This document shows positions 29,881 through 39,706 of a DNA stretch of 64,000 bases, in pieces. The translations under genes were made by a program, and so were the position numbers. This DNA comes from Gracilaria domingensis. Its lineage: Eukaryota; Rhodophyta; Florideophyceae; Gracilariales; Gracilariaceae. Each line of letters opens with the position of its first letter. The first letter of the stretch is position 1. Below the pieces are notes generated by a model. It worked only from the letters and a program-made list of their open reading frames with translations. It was not told where the DNA came from and ran no database searches. Where the stretch lies: assembly GCA_022539475.1 (NCBI GenBank), contig VCMS01000064.1, forward strand, positions 62,001-126,000, in the 5' to 3' direction.

Positions 29881-32800
29881 CTAAGCTTCGATGGGAACAA
29901 GTTCTGATTGCGACTCGGAGTTGTATTCTTTGACCCGTCGCATAGCCTTCCGCATTTGACCAACGTAGTAAAGCAATTCCTCGTGTTGTCCACTTCCGGC
30001 CCCTACCTTAGACATTTCGGTTTCTGCTCGAGAAATATACGACTCAAGAACACCCCTGGGAATTGTTATCTGTTCGTTTCCAGTTTGACGTCGCTCTCCG
30101 AGGGGGTCCACGTTTTCGTCACCTGGTACTTCTGCACGAGTCGCACTGTCTGCCTTCTCCTTCAGATGGCGGATAGCGGCCTTGTAAGTGCGTTCCTTAG
30201 ATTCAGCGTGTGAACTGGCTCTCTGCAGTTTCTTCTTCATGGCACTAACTCTGTCTACATACTTCACAACCCTCGCCTCGGCAGCCACGCGACTTTGCTT
30301 CTCACGAGTTAATCTCTTCTCCAAATCTTCTCTCTCAGCAATGACATCTCGCAGCTTCCTCGATAGGTCGTTCTTACGATTCACGAGCTCGTCGTTGTAC
30401 GCAAACGAAGGCTTCAAGCTTCTCACGCCATTGTTGGTCTCCCGCAGGACATTTGAAGACCTGCTAAGAGCAGCTATTGACTCCTTCAAGTTGCAAATCT
30501 CATCATCTCTGTCGACAATCGCCTGCTCCAAACGTGGTATAGCGGAAAGTGCCATTGAAGCGTCCATTAGGCATATCGAGGATGGCGAGCCGCGCGCTAT
30601 GGCAGTGTGTCGCGGAACTTCGTAGAAGTCCAAAGCACTGACTTCAGAGATTGCAGCCGAACTTTGCTCCGGCTTGAGTATTCTCGTCGCAGCCAGTGCA
30701 GCCCTGAACATGATTCGTAGACGGCGTAGGGGATTCGCACGTTGTTCTGCAGATACGGCGAAAATATCGAGCTTGTACTTCGACTGATATAGACCAATAA
30801 TCTTCGACAAGAAAGCCTTCTGTGTCGTTAAGTTTGCAATCCTCTTCACCATTTGAACCTGGCGGCCATTCATCAATGTCATACTATCCATCACATTGAC
30901 CTGTCCACGAACAATTGAGTTGACACCGTCTTCCACTGAGACGGCAGACTCCTCGCACCCAATCAAGACCGCAAGTCGAGTTAGGAAGGATGTGTAACTA
31001 TCCCTTTGCTCAGAAAGAGTGAATTCAAGATCCCGATGCGAACTCTTCAACGAATCAAGCTCAACCTTCTGTTCCTGCACAATTCCACAAAGTTGTGCGT
31101 TCGCCCGCAACTTGTCTTCGTAAAGACCGCAAATGTGCTGAAACTGCTTCTTAAGGAACCCTGTGGTTTGCTTATCTTGAAGTCGGAACTCACCTGTTGC
31201 CGAATTCGTCTGAAGAGAGAGTCCGCTCTGCGCAACATCAATCGGCTGTGCAACGTCAATGTTAACTTCATTGATATATGGTAAAGAGCTTTCCTCTGTC
31301 TCGTCTTCTTCCCCACGAACCTGCTCGTGCAAACCCTCTGAACCTTCACCACCCGATCGCATCTTAGCAATGATTCCACTCTGCACGCTCATCATGCCAT
31401 ATATCTCATCCTGGAAAGCCTTCGATTCGATAAGGATTGCACGTGAGGCATTGTCTACTTCATCTGCGGCGGCCATATCACTGATTAGGTCCTCCAGCTT
31501 CTCACGCAACATTCTGTACCGTGCCGCGAAATCTTCCTTCCTTCCAATAAGAGAATCCAAAGAGTGTATCGCAGCTTCTATCAACGGATCATTCCATCTA
31601 GACGTTGCGTTCTCTACGTCAAGGTTAGAGAACATACTCTGGCGCCGAGAAGAGTGGTCACCATATGATGAGATGGTAAGATCTCCGAAGGAATCACGAG
31701 TGACATCCCTTTGATGGATGAGTTCGGAGTACTTTTCTTCGAAAACCTCTCTTTCCTTCTCTGCAATGTGCCTTGCGTTTTCCAATCCCGCATTCTCAGC
31801 CTTTAGAGTTGCAATGTCAGCCTCCAGTTCAGCCTTGATCTTCTTTACCCTTGACTCCCTCTCCTCGATCTCCATTCGGAGCTCTTCACATGCTTGCTCA
31901 GACTTCTGGCTGCGGGCAAGAAGAAGTTCAATACGGGCAGAAAGTTGCTCTACCACTTGCTTTTCATTAGACGGCTTACAACCAAGCTTTTCGGATAGGC
32001 GCCTCAAGAACGCTTGCTGCTCGTCAGCGAGATGACTGTTGCTCACTCTCCGACTAACACTGCTTCTCCTGTTGATATATTCGAGTGAACGAAGTCGGGT
32101 GCACTCGCCTCGAAGCGCCGAAAGGGCCAGGTTCCTCTCTTGCAGTTCTTTGCGGAGTTTGTCAGTCTCCGCTCCTCTTTCCACCAACAATGCTTGAGCG
32201 CGAGAAAGCTCTTCACGAATTGACGTGGTGATTGCTTCAACCAAGGCGTGACGCGGCGCTTCTGAAGAGAGCTCACGGCCATTCTTTGATTTGATGACGA
32301 TATCCTCTGTGGCATTCTTCAAAATGTTTTCCAACTCTTGTGATGTGGACTTCATAACATTGAAGGCAGTCTTTTGATCCTCAAGTTGACTGCGGAGCTG
32401 GGCAACTTCGTTCTCTGACTGGTCCAGAGCGTGAGCGGCTGCCTGCATGTTGCTCGTCATTTCTGCAGAATACTTCAAGAATTTGTCATTATGTGACTTT
32501 GCAGCTTCCTTCGCCCCCCGATGCTTCATGTCTGCTTCATCCCGCTGCTTTCTTAGGTCAACGTTCTCTTTGTGAGCATCTTGAATTTCAACGTTCAAGC
32601 GAAGAATCAGCTTACTGTTTCTTTCCTTTGCACGTTCGAAGTCCTGCTGCGCAGCGCGAAGGTCCCCAAGTTGATACTCTTGCTCCTCCACCCTTCGGAG
32701 CAAATCAATGCGCTCTTTGTCGACATTGTTTGAAGGCACTGAAGCTCGACGCGGGGAAGCTCCTTGCGGGGAGTGGTATTGCTTCTCGCTTGGTCCCAAC

Positions 32801-34200
32801 CTGCGAAGCTGTTCATTCTCATAAAGCAACTCATCGTATCGTTGGCGATTCTCTGCAAGTAGCGCTTCAGTTTTGGTCAGTCGTTCAACATAAGATGCGA
32901 TTCTGTTCTCAAAATCCGCAACAGCTTGCTCGTTCTCCACACGGAACTCGTTGATGTGGTTCACCGCAGCAGACAGAGAATCTGACACTCCTTGTGATAA
33001 CTCGAACTCAGGATCATACCTTGAAAAGAAATTATGAATTTCTTTCCTTTCAGCTCGAAGTCGCTCAAGCTCTTCCACCAAACCATTGTTCTGTTCCTCA
33101 AGCTCAAGAGCATACTGGCGCTCTTTGTCGACCTCTTCAATGAGAGTGTAGCAAGCAGCCGACCTTTCAAGATCGGCAGCTGAAAACCTTCGACGCTCCT
33201 TTTCAAGCATTTCGTCGGCAAGATGCACTTCGGCTTCCCTCTCTATCCGTAGCTGCTCTTCCTGGAAACTGATTGTTTGGATTAGTCGCTTTATGAATTT
33301 GGCCTCTGGCGTATTCGGGTTTGCGGCAATATTTCTCAAAGTATGGCGTTCTTCTGAAGTCAAATCTCCCGACTTGGAAAGAAGGACAACTTTAGTCACT
33401 TCTTCGTTATCCAACGTTCTGAAAGGATTGTCGAACTCATATGACGTAATGCCTCGAGAAGCGGAATCAAGTTCGCGCCTTCCAGCTTCATCATCAGACA
33501 ACTCCGGGTTGCGGTGGACTATGAAAGAATCTGGAAGGTTTTCAGGTTGTTGGACAGAAGACTGTCTGAAACGCTGAAGGTCATACTGAATTTCCGAACT
33601 TGGCAAAGGTGATTCTTCTTCGAGCTGATAGTGCTCAGTGCCTGTTCCAGATTCGTAGAGCGTACCCTGCGAAAGCAAGTCATCATCCACCGGAACAGAC
33701 CATCTTCCTGGAGGACTAGGCAACGGGGAATGGCGCGCATACCCAGGCACAGGGGCGGAATTACGAGCGTGAGAAGAGCGATTATCTGCAGAGACCGAGT
33801 CATATGAGACATACAGAGACGACATATGTGCGCCAGAGCTAGGTTCGCTTCCTCTGTAAACCTGTCGTAAAGGACGAGGTGTTTCGGTTTCATCATGACA
33901 GATTTGTTCCAACTCATCACTGTTGGCGTCAGCCTCTTGCGCTTCAGGAAGTTCAGAACTGTCTGCCAAGCCCCATATAAAAGCAGCTGTGTCGGTCACC
34001 GAGTGTTCATGAATGGTTTCACTCGCGGGCGGCTCGTACTCAGATGCGTTCCAATCTTCTTCTTCATCAACAGTATGCAGGTCCGTTTCTGTGTGTTCAT
34101 TAAGGGCGGAGGGAAGTTCTGTCTGAGATTGCTGATAGACGTCAATAGAGACGAAAGTATCGTGTTCCTCCATTGATTCCGTGATGGTATCGTCAGCCAT
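29881..34200 (-). CDS. Large coiled-coil protein of unknown function
   Basis: A single 1439-residue frame. The first 250 residues are acidic, Ser-rich and disordered (VDEEEDWNASEYEPPASE). From about residue 290 to 830 and again from about 1040 to 1380 the sequence is long coiled coil rich in Glu, Arg, Leu and Ala (for example EEVDKERQYALELEEQNN, LRRVEEQEYQLGDLRAAQ). Non-helical breaks rich in Ser and Arg lie near residues 475 and 725 (SPRRASVPS, NRRSSVSRRVSN). No motor, kinase, GRIP or transmembrane segment is visible. This is the build of centrosomal, spindle-pole or Golgi tether proteins, but coiled coils give no reliable homology, so the role stays open. Its ATG lies in CCATGG. Confidence 0.85.
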   Translation of the reverse strand: MADDTITESMEEHDTFVSIDVYQQSQTELPSALNEHTETDLHTVDEEEDWNASEYEPPASETIHEHSVTDTAAFIWGLADSSELPEAQEADANSDELEQICHDETETPRPLRQVYRGSEPSSGAHMSSLYVSYDSVSADNRSSHARNSAPVPGYARHSPLPSPPGRWSVPVDDDLLSQGTLYESGTGTEHYQLEEESPLPSSEIQYDLQRFRQSSVQQPENLPDSFIVHRNPELSDDEAGRRELDSASRGITSYEFDNPFRTLDNEEVTKVVLLSKSGDLTSEERHTLRNIAANPNTPEAKFIKRLIQTISFQEEQLRIEREAEVHLADEMLEKERRRFSAADLERSAACYTLIEEVDKERQYALELEEQNNGLVEELERLRAERKEIHNFFSRYDPEFELSQGVSDSLSAAVNHINEFRVENEQAVADFENRIASYVERLTKTEALLAENRQRYDELLYENEQLRRLGPSEKQYHSPQGASPRRASVPSNNVDKERIDLLRRVEEQEYQLGDLRAAQQDFERAKERNSKLILRLNVEIQDAHKENVDLRKQRDEADMKHRGAKEAAKSHNDKFLKYSAEMTSNMQAAAHALDQSENEVAQLRSQLEDQKTAFNVMKSTSQELENILKNATEDIVIKSKNGRELSSEAPRHALVEAITTSIREELSRAQALLVERGAETDKLRKELQERNLALSALRGECTRLRSLEYINRRSSVSRRVSNSHLADEQQAFLRRLSEKLGCKPSNEKQVVEQLSARIELLLARSQKSEQACEELRMEIEERESRVKKIKAELEADIATLKAENAGLENARHIAEKEREVFEEKYSELIHQRDVTRDSFGDLTISSYGDHSSRRQSMFSNLDVENATSRWNDPLIEAAIHSLDSLIGRKEDFAARYRMLREKLEDLISDMAAADEVDNASRAILIESKAFQDEIYGMMSVQSGIIAKMRSGGEGSEGLHEQVRGEEDETEESSLPYINEVNIDVAQPIDVAQSGLSLQTNSATGEFRLQDKQTTGFLKKQFQHICGLYEDKLRANAQLCGIVQEQKVELDSLKSSHRDLEFTLSEQRDSYTSFLTRLAVLIGCEESAVSVEDGVNSIVRGQVNVMDSMTLMNGRQVQMVKRIANLTTQKAFLSKIIGLYQSKYKLDIFAVSAEQRANPLRRLRIMFRAALAATRILKPEQSSAAISEVSALDFYEVPRHTAIARGSPSSICLMDASMALSAIPRLEQAIVDRDDEICNLKESIAALSRSSNVLRETNNGVRSLKPSFAYNDELVNRKNDLSRKLRDVIAEREDLEKRLTREKQSRVAAEARVVKYVDRVSAMKKKLQRASSHAESKERTYKAAIRHLKEKADSATRAEVPGDENVDPLGERRQTGNEQITIPRGVLESYISRAETEMSKVGAGSGQHEELLYYVGQMRKAMRRVKEYNSESQSELVPIEA

Positions 34201-34683
34201 GGCTGCAAAGGTGACGCAGGAAGTCGAAGCCTTCGAAAACCTCGATGGTTAGAGACAGTGGAGAGCCCAACTCTTGTCTGCCCAGACAAATGCAATGGAC
34301 GACAAACCCACCAGCCTGAAGGTGAAGCTGGGAACCCAGGACAAGGCATGCATTGAATCGATATGGAGTACTGCCGTCATTGGAGACGTACCGCATTTTG
34401 AATTTTTCAAACGGCCCCGCTTTGAAATTTTCGAATGGGCCAATAGCAAGGCATTTTCGAGACGTTCAACTGCGTGATACTGGTGATGACAGTGCCGCGC
34501 TTATTTCAAACTTGAAGATTCGAAACGTCACATTTGCACCTCCCAATTTTGAGTCCCAAAGCTCTCCAGAATGGAATACAGGACAAGATGCTATTCGCAA
34601 GTTGTGAAAGACAACAGAATGCTCTTTTGCCTTGGGCTACTCATCGTCCTCCAGAACTTCCCATAAATGGGAAAGGTTTGGTA

Positions 34684-34722
34684 TTTAATTATAAAGCCCT
34701 TAGTAGGCTTCTTATAATTAAA
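34684..34722. repeat. AT-rich hairpin, 11-bp arms
   Basis: TTTAATTATAA (34684-34694) pairs perfectly with TTATAATTAAA (34712-34722); inner bases AGCC/GGCT can extend the stem with a two-base bulge. Confidence 0.85.
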
Positions 34723-34729
34723 TAAGGGT

Positions 34730-34754
34730 GCGAGCTGAAGAAAGTTCAGCTCGC
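34730..34754. repeat. Perfect hairpin, 10-bp arms, GAAAG loop
   Basis: GCGAGCTGAA and TTCAGCTCGC are exact reverse complements around GAAAG. Confidence 0.88.
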
Positions 34755-34759
34755 CGCTC

Positions 34760-34822
34760 CTTAGCGAAGCGAAATCCCCTAAAAAGCCAAGTGGCAAAAG
34801 AACTTCTTAGCGAAGTAAAATC
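34760..34822. repeat. Direct repeat CTTAGCGAAG(N)AAATC
   Basis: CTTAGCGAAGCGAAATC at 34760-34776 and CTTAGCGAAGTAAAATC at 34806-34822 differ at two positions. With the two hairpins just before, this resembles the dispersed repeats of some algal organelle genomes. Confidence 0.75.
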
Positions 34823-35130
34823 ATTAAACAGGAGAGGGAGGGAGGGTAGACAAAAATTGTTCGACCATAAACGCGAGTGGCGTAGTCATAGGCGGAGATG
34901 GTCCGCTTTTTCGCGCTCGCGTTTGATCCCGAGTATAGAAGCGAAGACGGCGGAAGGGGGCTTATCGCGTAGAAGGAAGTACAGCACAGCGGTGGTCAAT
35001 GATCAGAGAGGTAGGTATCTCTCTAAATTTTGAGTCTCGAGGAGAAAAAGTATAGGTTGTGGTTAAACTGTAACCTTGGGCTGGATTCAAACTGCTGTGC
35101 CGTGTGCACATTGGTATGTTGATCAACTTG

Positions 35131-35173
35131 ATGGCGATAGACGGCTCAGCCGTTACCGCCGGCCTGTCGCCAT
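35131..35173. repeat. Nested stem-loop, 10-bp outer and 5-bp inner stems
   Basis: ATGGCGATAG pairs with CTGTCGCCAT (one U-G wobble as plus-strand RNA). Inside, ACGGC-TCA-GCCGT forms a perfect small hairpin. Confidence 0.75.
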
Positions 35174-35608
35174 ATAAGTGCTTCTGGAACTACTGTAGGC
35201 GGATAGTATCCACCTTATCCGTGAGAAATTCTCACTGAGAAGTGACCTATGGATCCTATGGACCCTCCACAAAGTGTACTAGGTCTAAGTACCGTCGCAT
35301 CTGTAGGTTGCGTTCTGCATTCGTAAATGACGCCGATTCGGTGTTGGTAAAACGGAGTCCTTCTGGTTCAATGACCACGTCCTAGCTGATTTCAGCATTT
35401 GTCCCGCAGTACCTCTTTTTCGTGGGGTAAACTCCAGCCTTCAGTTTTCTTTCCTTCTTTCTCAGGATCGTCCGCTACCCATTATTGCGAAATAGATGAA
35501 GAGCGAAACGACCTAAAGATAGCCTCCTTACTTCAGAAAGCGCTGAAACTTACTTCTTCCTTAATGCGGACAACATCGTCTAATTCCTAGGATGTAGTAA
35601 AACTATTA

Positions 35609-35827
35609 TTACAGAAAGTTTTCTCTCATCAGAAAGGCTAACAATCTATGTGGATGTTCTGTAATCAAGTCGGGAAGAGTAAGGTTTTGACGCTCAGCTA
35701 CTGGTGGAAGTGTTCCTCGACGTGTGGCGTTTGTCACGAGGCAGCGCAGGACTACATGGTCTGCATCCCGTTTGACGTTTGTCCCGCATGTACACCGTTC
35801 AGTTCTACCATTATTAGGATACTTCAT
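35609..35827 (-). mobile_element. LINE-like retrotransposon C-terminal fragment
   Basis: A 72-codon frame on the minus strand ends in a pattern typical of the C-terminus of non-LTR retrotransposon ORF2 proteins: CTCG, then DADHVVLRC, then a basic ATRRGTLP and TLPDLITEHPHRLLAFL. The arrangement C-x-C ... H-x4-C followed by R and a hydrophobic LLxFL end is the usual terminal zinc-knuckle region of LINEs. Reverse transcriptase and endonuclease parts are not visible in the upstream direction (higher coordinates), where a 42-bp palindrome interrupts. It is thus a short 3' relic. Assignment rests on motif pattern only. Confidence 0.45.
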
Positions 35828-35863
35828 CCAGTCGCATCATATCTATGATGCGACTGGATGAAG
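35822..35863. repeat. 42-bp palindrome, perfect 20-bp arms
   Basis: CTTCATCCAGTCGCATCATA at 35822-35841 and its exact reverse complement at 35844-35863 flank TC. It lies directly at the upstream edge of the LINE-like fragment. Confidence 0.95.
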
Positions 35864-36982
35864 ACTTGCAACATGTCCAGTGTAGAGCTGCGCGAGTGCC
35901 GCTTCTGCCTTTCGCATGCATTGTTCATTCGCAAACAAATCTGGAGTGTTTGCAAGGAGAATTACTTTTCCGTATCAATCATTGTTCTATCTTGTGCTTG
36001 TTGTGGAGCAGGTAGTCTGATCCGTCATGAGAAAATTGTTGAGCGGCATCGAAACAATAATGATTCTCGTCTTCCTTGACGTTTAGACCGCAGCTTTCAA
36101 TTCTACAATTGAAGAAGAAGTAGAGAAGGTTTTTCGTCATAGAATGCGAGTAGATGGAAAGGGTGAGGCGTTAGCCCCTTCAAAACGAGTCAGCGACAAC
36201 CAACGAGATCCGGGTGACGGCGGGAAAGGTGAAAAAACTGTGTATGAGTTAGCGAGGAAATCTGAAATCATCGACTTGCGCCAGAAGGTGATCTAAATTA
36301 GAAAAATCTTAGGCATAACAATGCATGAGGTTGGGTCCCGGTGTGGGTTCTTCTCAGCGTTCCCAACCGTTGAGAAGAACCAGTCGGGACGGATAAGATA
36401 TTCCGTCTTTCGAAAAGAAGACTGGAAAATTCGTGTATGCACTGCATACTATCATAATCTCTTTTTCCGTTTTTCTTGCACTCTTCAGGTGATACTATCG
36501 TCCTCTTCTCTAGTGTGATCCGATACTCATTCTTGCGAAGTAGCTGGAATCCTATTGTTCTAAAAGTAACTTTCTCTCCTAGAGAAGACCAAAAGATTTA
36601 ACAGCCACTGCGTATTCAAACTTATCAATGTCTTATCCCCCTTTTTTGTGCGAGCAGACGATTCGTTTCTTCATGATGAGTTTGTGAGGTACAGGAAAAT
36701 TGATACTACCAAATTGGTAGCACCAATCGAACGGATTATGAGCCCTCTATGCTGGTATATCCCTGGAGTCAGGACAGAAGCAATTTTTTGTTTCCTCTCA
36801 CCATCATCAGGTTCATGCTACACTATCAGACCAGAAAGGGAACTCGTGATTCGAGACTCCCGTGCAAAAAAAGATAGCGTTGCTGTCCAAGCAACTGGGG
36901 ACTTTCCGTCCAGTTTGCCAAGCATGTTCGAGAGGGAGGCAGATGATGATGATGATGATACTCTCCCCTCATGGGTCTTTCC

Positions 36983-37026
36983 AAACACCTGCACCAGACG
37001 TATCAGCGTATCTGGTACAGGTGTTT
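36983..37026. repeat. Hairpin with 16-bp arms, one mismatch
   Basis: AAACACCTGCACCAGA (36983-36998) faces TCTGGTACAGGTGTTT (37011-37026) across a 12-nt loop; one C-A mismatch. A 10-bp palindrome CCTGTACAGG follows at 37035-37044. Confidence 0.88.
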
Positions 37027-37047
37027 CGAAAGAACCTGTACAGGGCC

Positions 37048-37069
37048 CTCGAAACTCGAAAGTTTTGAG
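37048..37069. repeat. Hairpin with 9-bp arms and CGAA loop
   Basis: CTCGAAACT and AGTTTTGAG pair with one G-U wobble as plus-strand RNA, loop CGAA. It overlaps the left edge of the next hairpin by three bases. Confidence 0.7.
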
Positions 37070-37135
37070 TGCAGGCATCGGTGGAGGTTTCGACTTGAAA
37101 CTTTCGAGTCGAAACCTCCACCGATGCTTGCACTC
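37067..37135. repeat. 69-nt hairpin, 29-bp arms with a single wobble
   Basis: The arms at 37067-37095 and 37107-37135 are reverse complements at 28 of 29 positions; the odd one is G-U on the plus strand. The loop is TGAAACTTTCG. The core word is GCATCGGTGGAGGTTTCGAC. Confidence 0.95.
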
Positions 37136-37642
37136 CCCTTTCCCGTATTCTCAACAAAAACGCTTTTCCTGAGGATTTTTTCAGATGGCGGGATTTAAAA
37201 TTTGGCTCCACTCGCCACTTTAAATTCAATTGAATACAGTCTGAACTTCAGACTCTGAAGAGTTCAAAACTGGTTCAAAAGCGCGGCTACCGCCTACCGT
37301 CGGTACCGACCCCGACAGCGTGAGAGAGATGAACTCCCTCTTCGACGACGTATGCACCTGATACGAAATAGCCATTTAGAATCTGTTCAGCACTTCACTC
37401 TTCGACGTTCAAAGTTTGAACCATCCCGGAGACACATAAGAAGACCCTTTCAAACGTTTCTCACTTCTTAATTCTTTTTCGATTGACTTTACGGGTACGA
37501 AGGCAGTGGAAGCCGTGTTCTGTTCAGGAGTGCTTGTTTCTATAGCTCACAAGAGGGTCTCTAAAGGTGGACAACGTTCGACAACAGGTTTTGTTACTTT
37601 TTATTACTTGGACATATTGTCCGGAACCGACGCCGTTCTGAA

Positions 37643-39706
37643 ATGCTCGGGAGAATCTTTGGGTTTGGGCAGACGCCTGCATATGAGGGAAGTGAAGAAG
37701 TTGATCCGGTTATAGCCAGAGCGGACGGGTCCCTGTACTTTACAACCCAATCGGATGATGGTTCCTATGAGCAGAAGGTTATGTATCTCTTGTGTGAAGC
37801 AGCTATACGTACAACGACGAAAAGATTTCAAAGTGAACTATTTGTATCAAGAGCAGACGCAGCTTCGGACGACAGTGAGATCTTCCCACCGGACGCAGTT
37901 TTTCCTATAGACAAGTCTTTGTCCTTAGAAGCACAAGAAATGCGCTTGGGTTGGACCGATAGGGCTGGAAAAAGATACAACCTCGAACTTGAAGATGAAT
38001 CCGCTTCCAATGAGTTCATCCAAGCCGTGGCAATCGCTTTGTTTCAAAGCATTCATTCACGAGAGCCTTCATCAGATGACGAAGAAGAAGTTCGCACCAT
38101 TCTGGACCCTCCCCCAAAAGCAAGTGTATCTGATTTGCTAGAGTCGAGAGGGGAGCTAGTAAGAGTGGAGGGCGAACTATTTAAGTATGATACGGAGCGT
38201 GATCAGTTTCGGACCATGGTTCCCGAGGTCGTACTTACGTTAAACTCTGCGGTTGTGAAAGAGGACAACTCAAGGGCTTATCTGATGATAGTGTACAGAG
38301 CGGATTCAGGGGTTAGAATGCTGGAGACCGAAATCAACAATCAAATGAACGCCCAATTCTATTCTCAGACTATGTCAGTTGTGTGGGTACTTCGGATTGA
38401 CTCCGAGGCAGGTGACTCTGATTCATCGGATCCTCAGTCCCAGATTTGCCTCTCTGTCAAGTTCAATAGCGTAGAAGACTTTGTTACAACGAGAAATCAG
38501 TTTTCTGTTTGCCTGTATGAAGTTACTCATCAGGCTTCAATTGACGATCTCAAGCTCAAGGAAGATGACATGACATACATTGAAGACTCTTATCGTGACG
38601 ATGTCGAGCCAATGGACGTAGATGAAGAGGAACCGGATGAAAGTGAGGATCGTCAGATACGAGAATCCGAGGAGAGTCGCCGAGCATCCGTGTCAAACGA
38701 GAGCGATGGAATGATAAATAGTCACCTCGCAGTCTCGGCCAACAACGATCGAACCTTTGTTCTGAGAGGTGACAAGATGGGGGTTTTTGCCACCAATGAC
38801 GATGGGGTGATGTTTAGGACAACTATTCAGTTCAAGGATCAAGCTACTGGGTCCAACTTCAACCCTTCTAATATACTTCTGCATGAAAAGGATCAATCTA
38901 TGATTGTCCTCGATCCGAATGATCCGACTAAGCTGAGGAGAATGGATCTTGAACGAGGACAAATCGTTGATACTTGGTCAGGAGGTCTTACAGGTCACAC
39001 TCCAGTGAAGGCGGTGCACAGAGTCAACAAGTATTCGAATTTAACGAGCACGCAAGAGTTCGTTGGTCTCAACAAGAGCCAGTTGATGCGTATGGATCCG
39101 CGCACGAGAGAATTTGTTGTGCAAAGTAAGCGATACGCTGCAAGTACCAGGGCCAAACTAGAATGTGTGGCGACCACGGGGGCTGGATATCTTGCTGTTG
39201 CTTCCGAGAACGGAGACATCAGACTGTACGATCAAATCGGAAAGAATGCCAAGACACATCTTCCAGGTCTTGGTGATCCGATAATTGGCATCGACGTATC
39301 GGAAGATGGAAACTATGTACTGGCGACTACCAAAAAGTACTTGCTGGTTATTGATACGAGAGTGAAAGGGTCGGAGAAAGGAGGATTCCTAAAGTCTATG
39401 GGGAAGAGCAAGCCAGCTCCGAGGAAACTCAACATAAAAAACGAGGATGTTGTGAAGTATAGAATGGGTGAGATTCAGTTTACTACAGCACATTTCAACA
39501 CTGGGTCATCTCTCGAGAGAAGCATAGTTACTAGTACAGGTCCCTTTGTTGTTGTATGGAACTTCCGCGCGGTTAAGATGGGTCGTTTGGATAGCTATAG
39601 AATTAGAAGATATCAAGACAACATTATTGCTGACGACTTCGCTTACGACAACGATGGACGTATTGTGGTGACACTACCGAATGATGTGAGTGTCGCCAGA
39701 AGGTAG
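37643..39706 (+). CDS. VID27: VID27-like protein
   Basis: A conserved eukaryotic cytosolic protein, in yeast linked to vacuole import and degradation of gluconeogenic enzymes; the biochemical role is unclear. The 687-residue product starts at ATG 37643 (MLGRIFGFGQTP). A PH-like N-terminal part of about 150 residues precedes an acidic linker (YRDDVEPMDVDEEEPDE). The C-terminal half is the VID27 beta-propeller: RTFVLRGDKMGVF, LRRMDLERGQIVDTW, GDIRLYDQIGKNAKT, LGDPIIGIDVSEDG and SIVTSTGPFVVVWNF, ending IIVTLPNDV-like (RIVVTLPNDVSVARR). Length and order match yeast and plant homologues. It converges with XDH, 193 bp away. Confidence 0.95.
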   Translation: MLGRIFGFGQTPAYEGSEEVDPVIARADGSLYFTTQSDDGSYEQKVMYLLCEAAIRTTTKRFQSELFVSRADAASDDSEIFPPDAVFPIDKSLSLEAQEMRLGWTDRAGKRYNLELEDESASNEFIQAVAIALFQSIHSREPSSDDEEEVRTILDPPPKASVSDLLESRGELVRVEGELFKYDTERDQFRTMVPEVVLTLNSAVVKEDNSRAYLMIVYRADSGVRMLETEINNQMNAQFYSQTMSVVWVLRIDSEAGDSDSSDPQSQICLSVKFNSVEDFVTTRNQFSVCLYEVTHQASIDDLKLKEDDMTYIEDSYRDDVEPMDVDEEEPDESEDRQIRESEESRRASVSNESDGMINSHLAVSANNDRTFVLRGDKMGVFATNDDGVMFRTTIQFKDQATGSNFNPSNILLHEKDQSMIVLDPNDPTKLRRMDLERGQIVDTWSGGLTGHTPVKAVHRVNKYSNLTSTQEFVGLNKSQLMRMDPRTREFVVQSKRYAASTRAKLECVATTGAGYLAVASENGDIRLYDQIGKNAKTHLPGLGDPIIGIDVSEDGNYVLATTKKYLLVIDTRVKGSEKGGFLKSMGKSKPAPRKLNIKNEDVVKYRMGEIQFTTAHFNTGSSLERSIVTSTGPFVVVWNFRAVKMGRLDSYRIRRYQDNIIADDFAYDNDGRIVVTLPNDVSVARR

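Larger units (their letters stand above)
34201..37642. other. 3.4 kb gene-free block rich in hairpins
   Basis: The longest stretch without a supported gene. Its left end holds a 5' region with a short open frame (34274-34477, LKVKLGTQDKACIESIW) that could be a small gene but matches nothing I know. From 34.68 to 37.14 kb there are six or more strong inverted repeats, a direct repeat pair, a LINE-like coding relic and an ATG-less open stretch at about 36092-36296 (EEEVEKVFRHRMRVDGKGE). Taken together it looks like mobile or inserted DNA. Confidence 0.55.

Noticed and set aside
35858-36079. Cys/His-rich short frame that resembles a zinc finger
   Set aside because: Spacing CxxC-x7-H-x6-H fits no standard finger, and it starts inside the palindrome.
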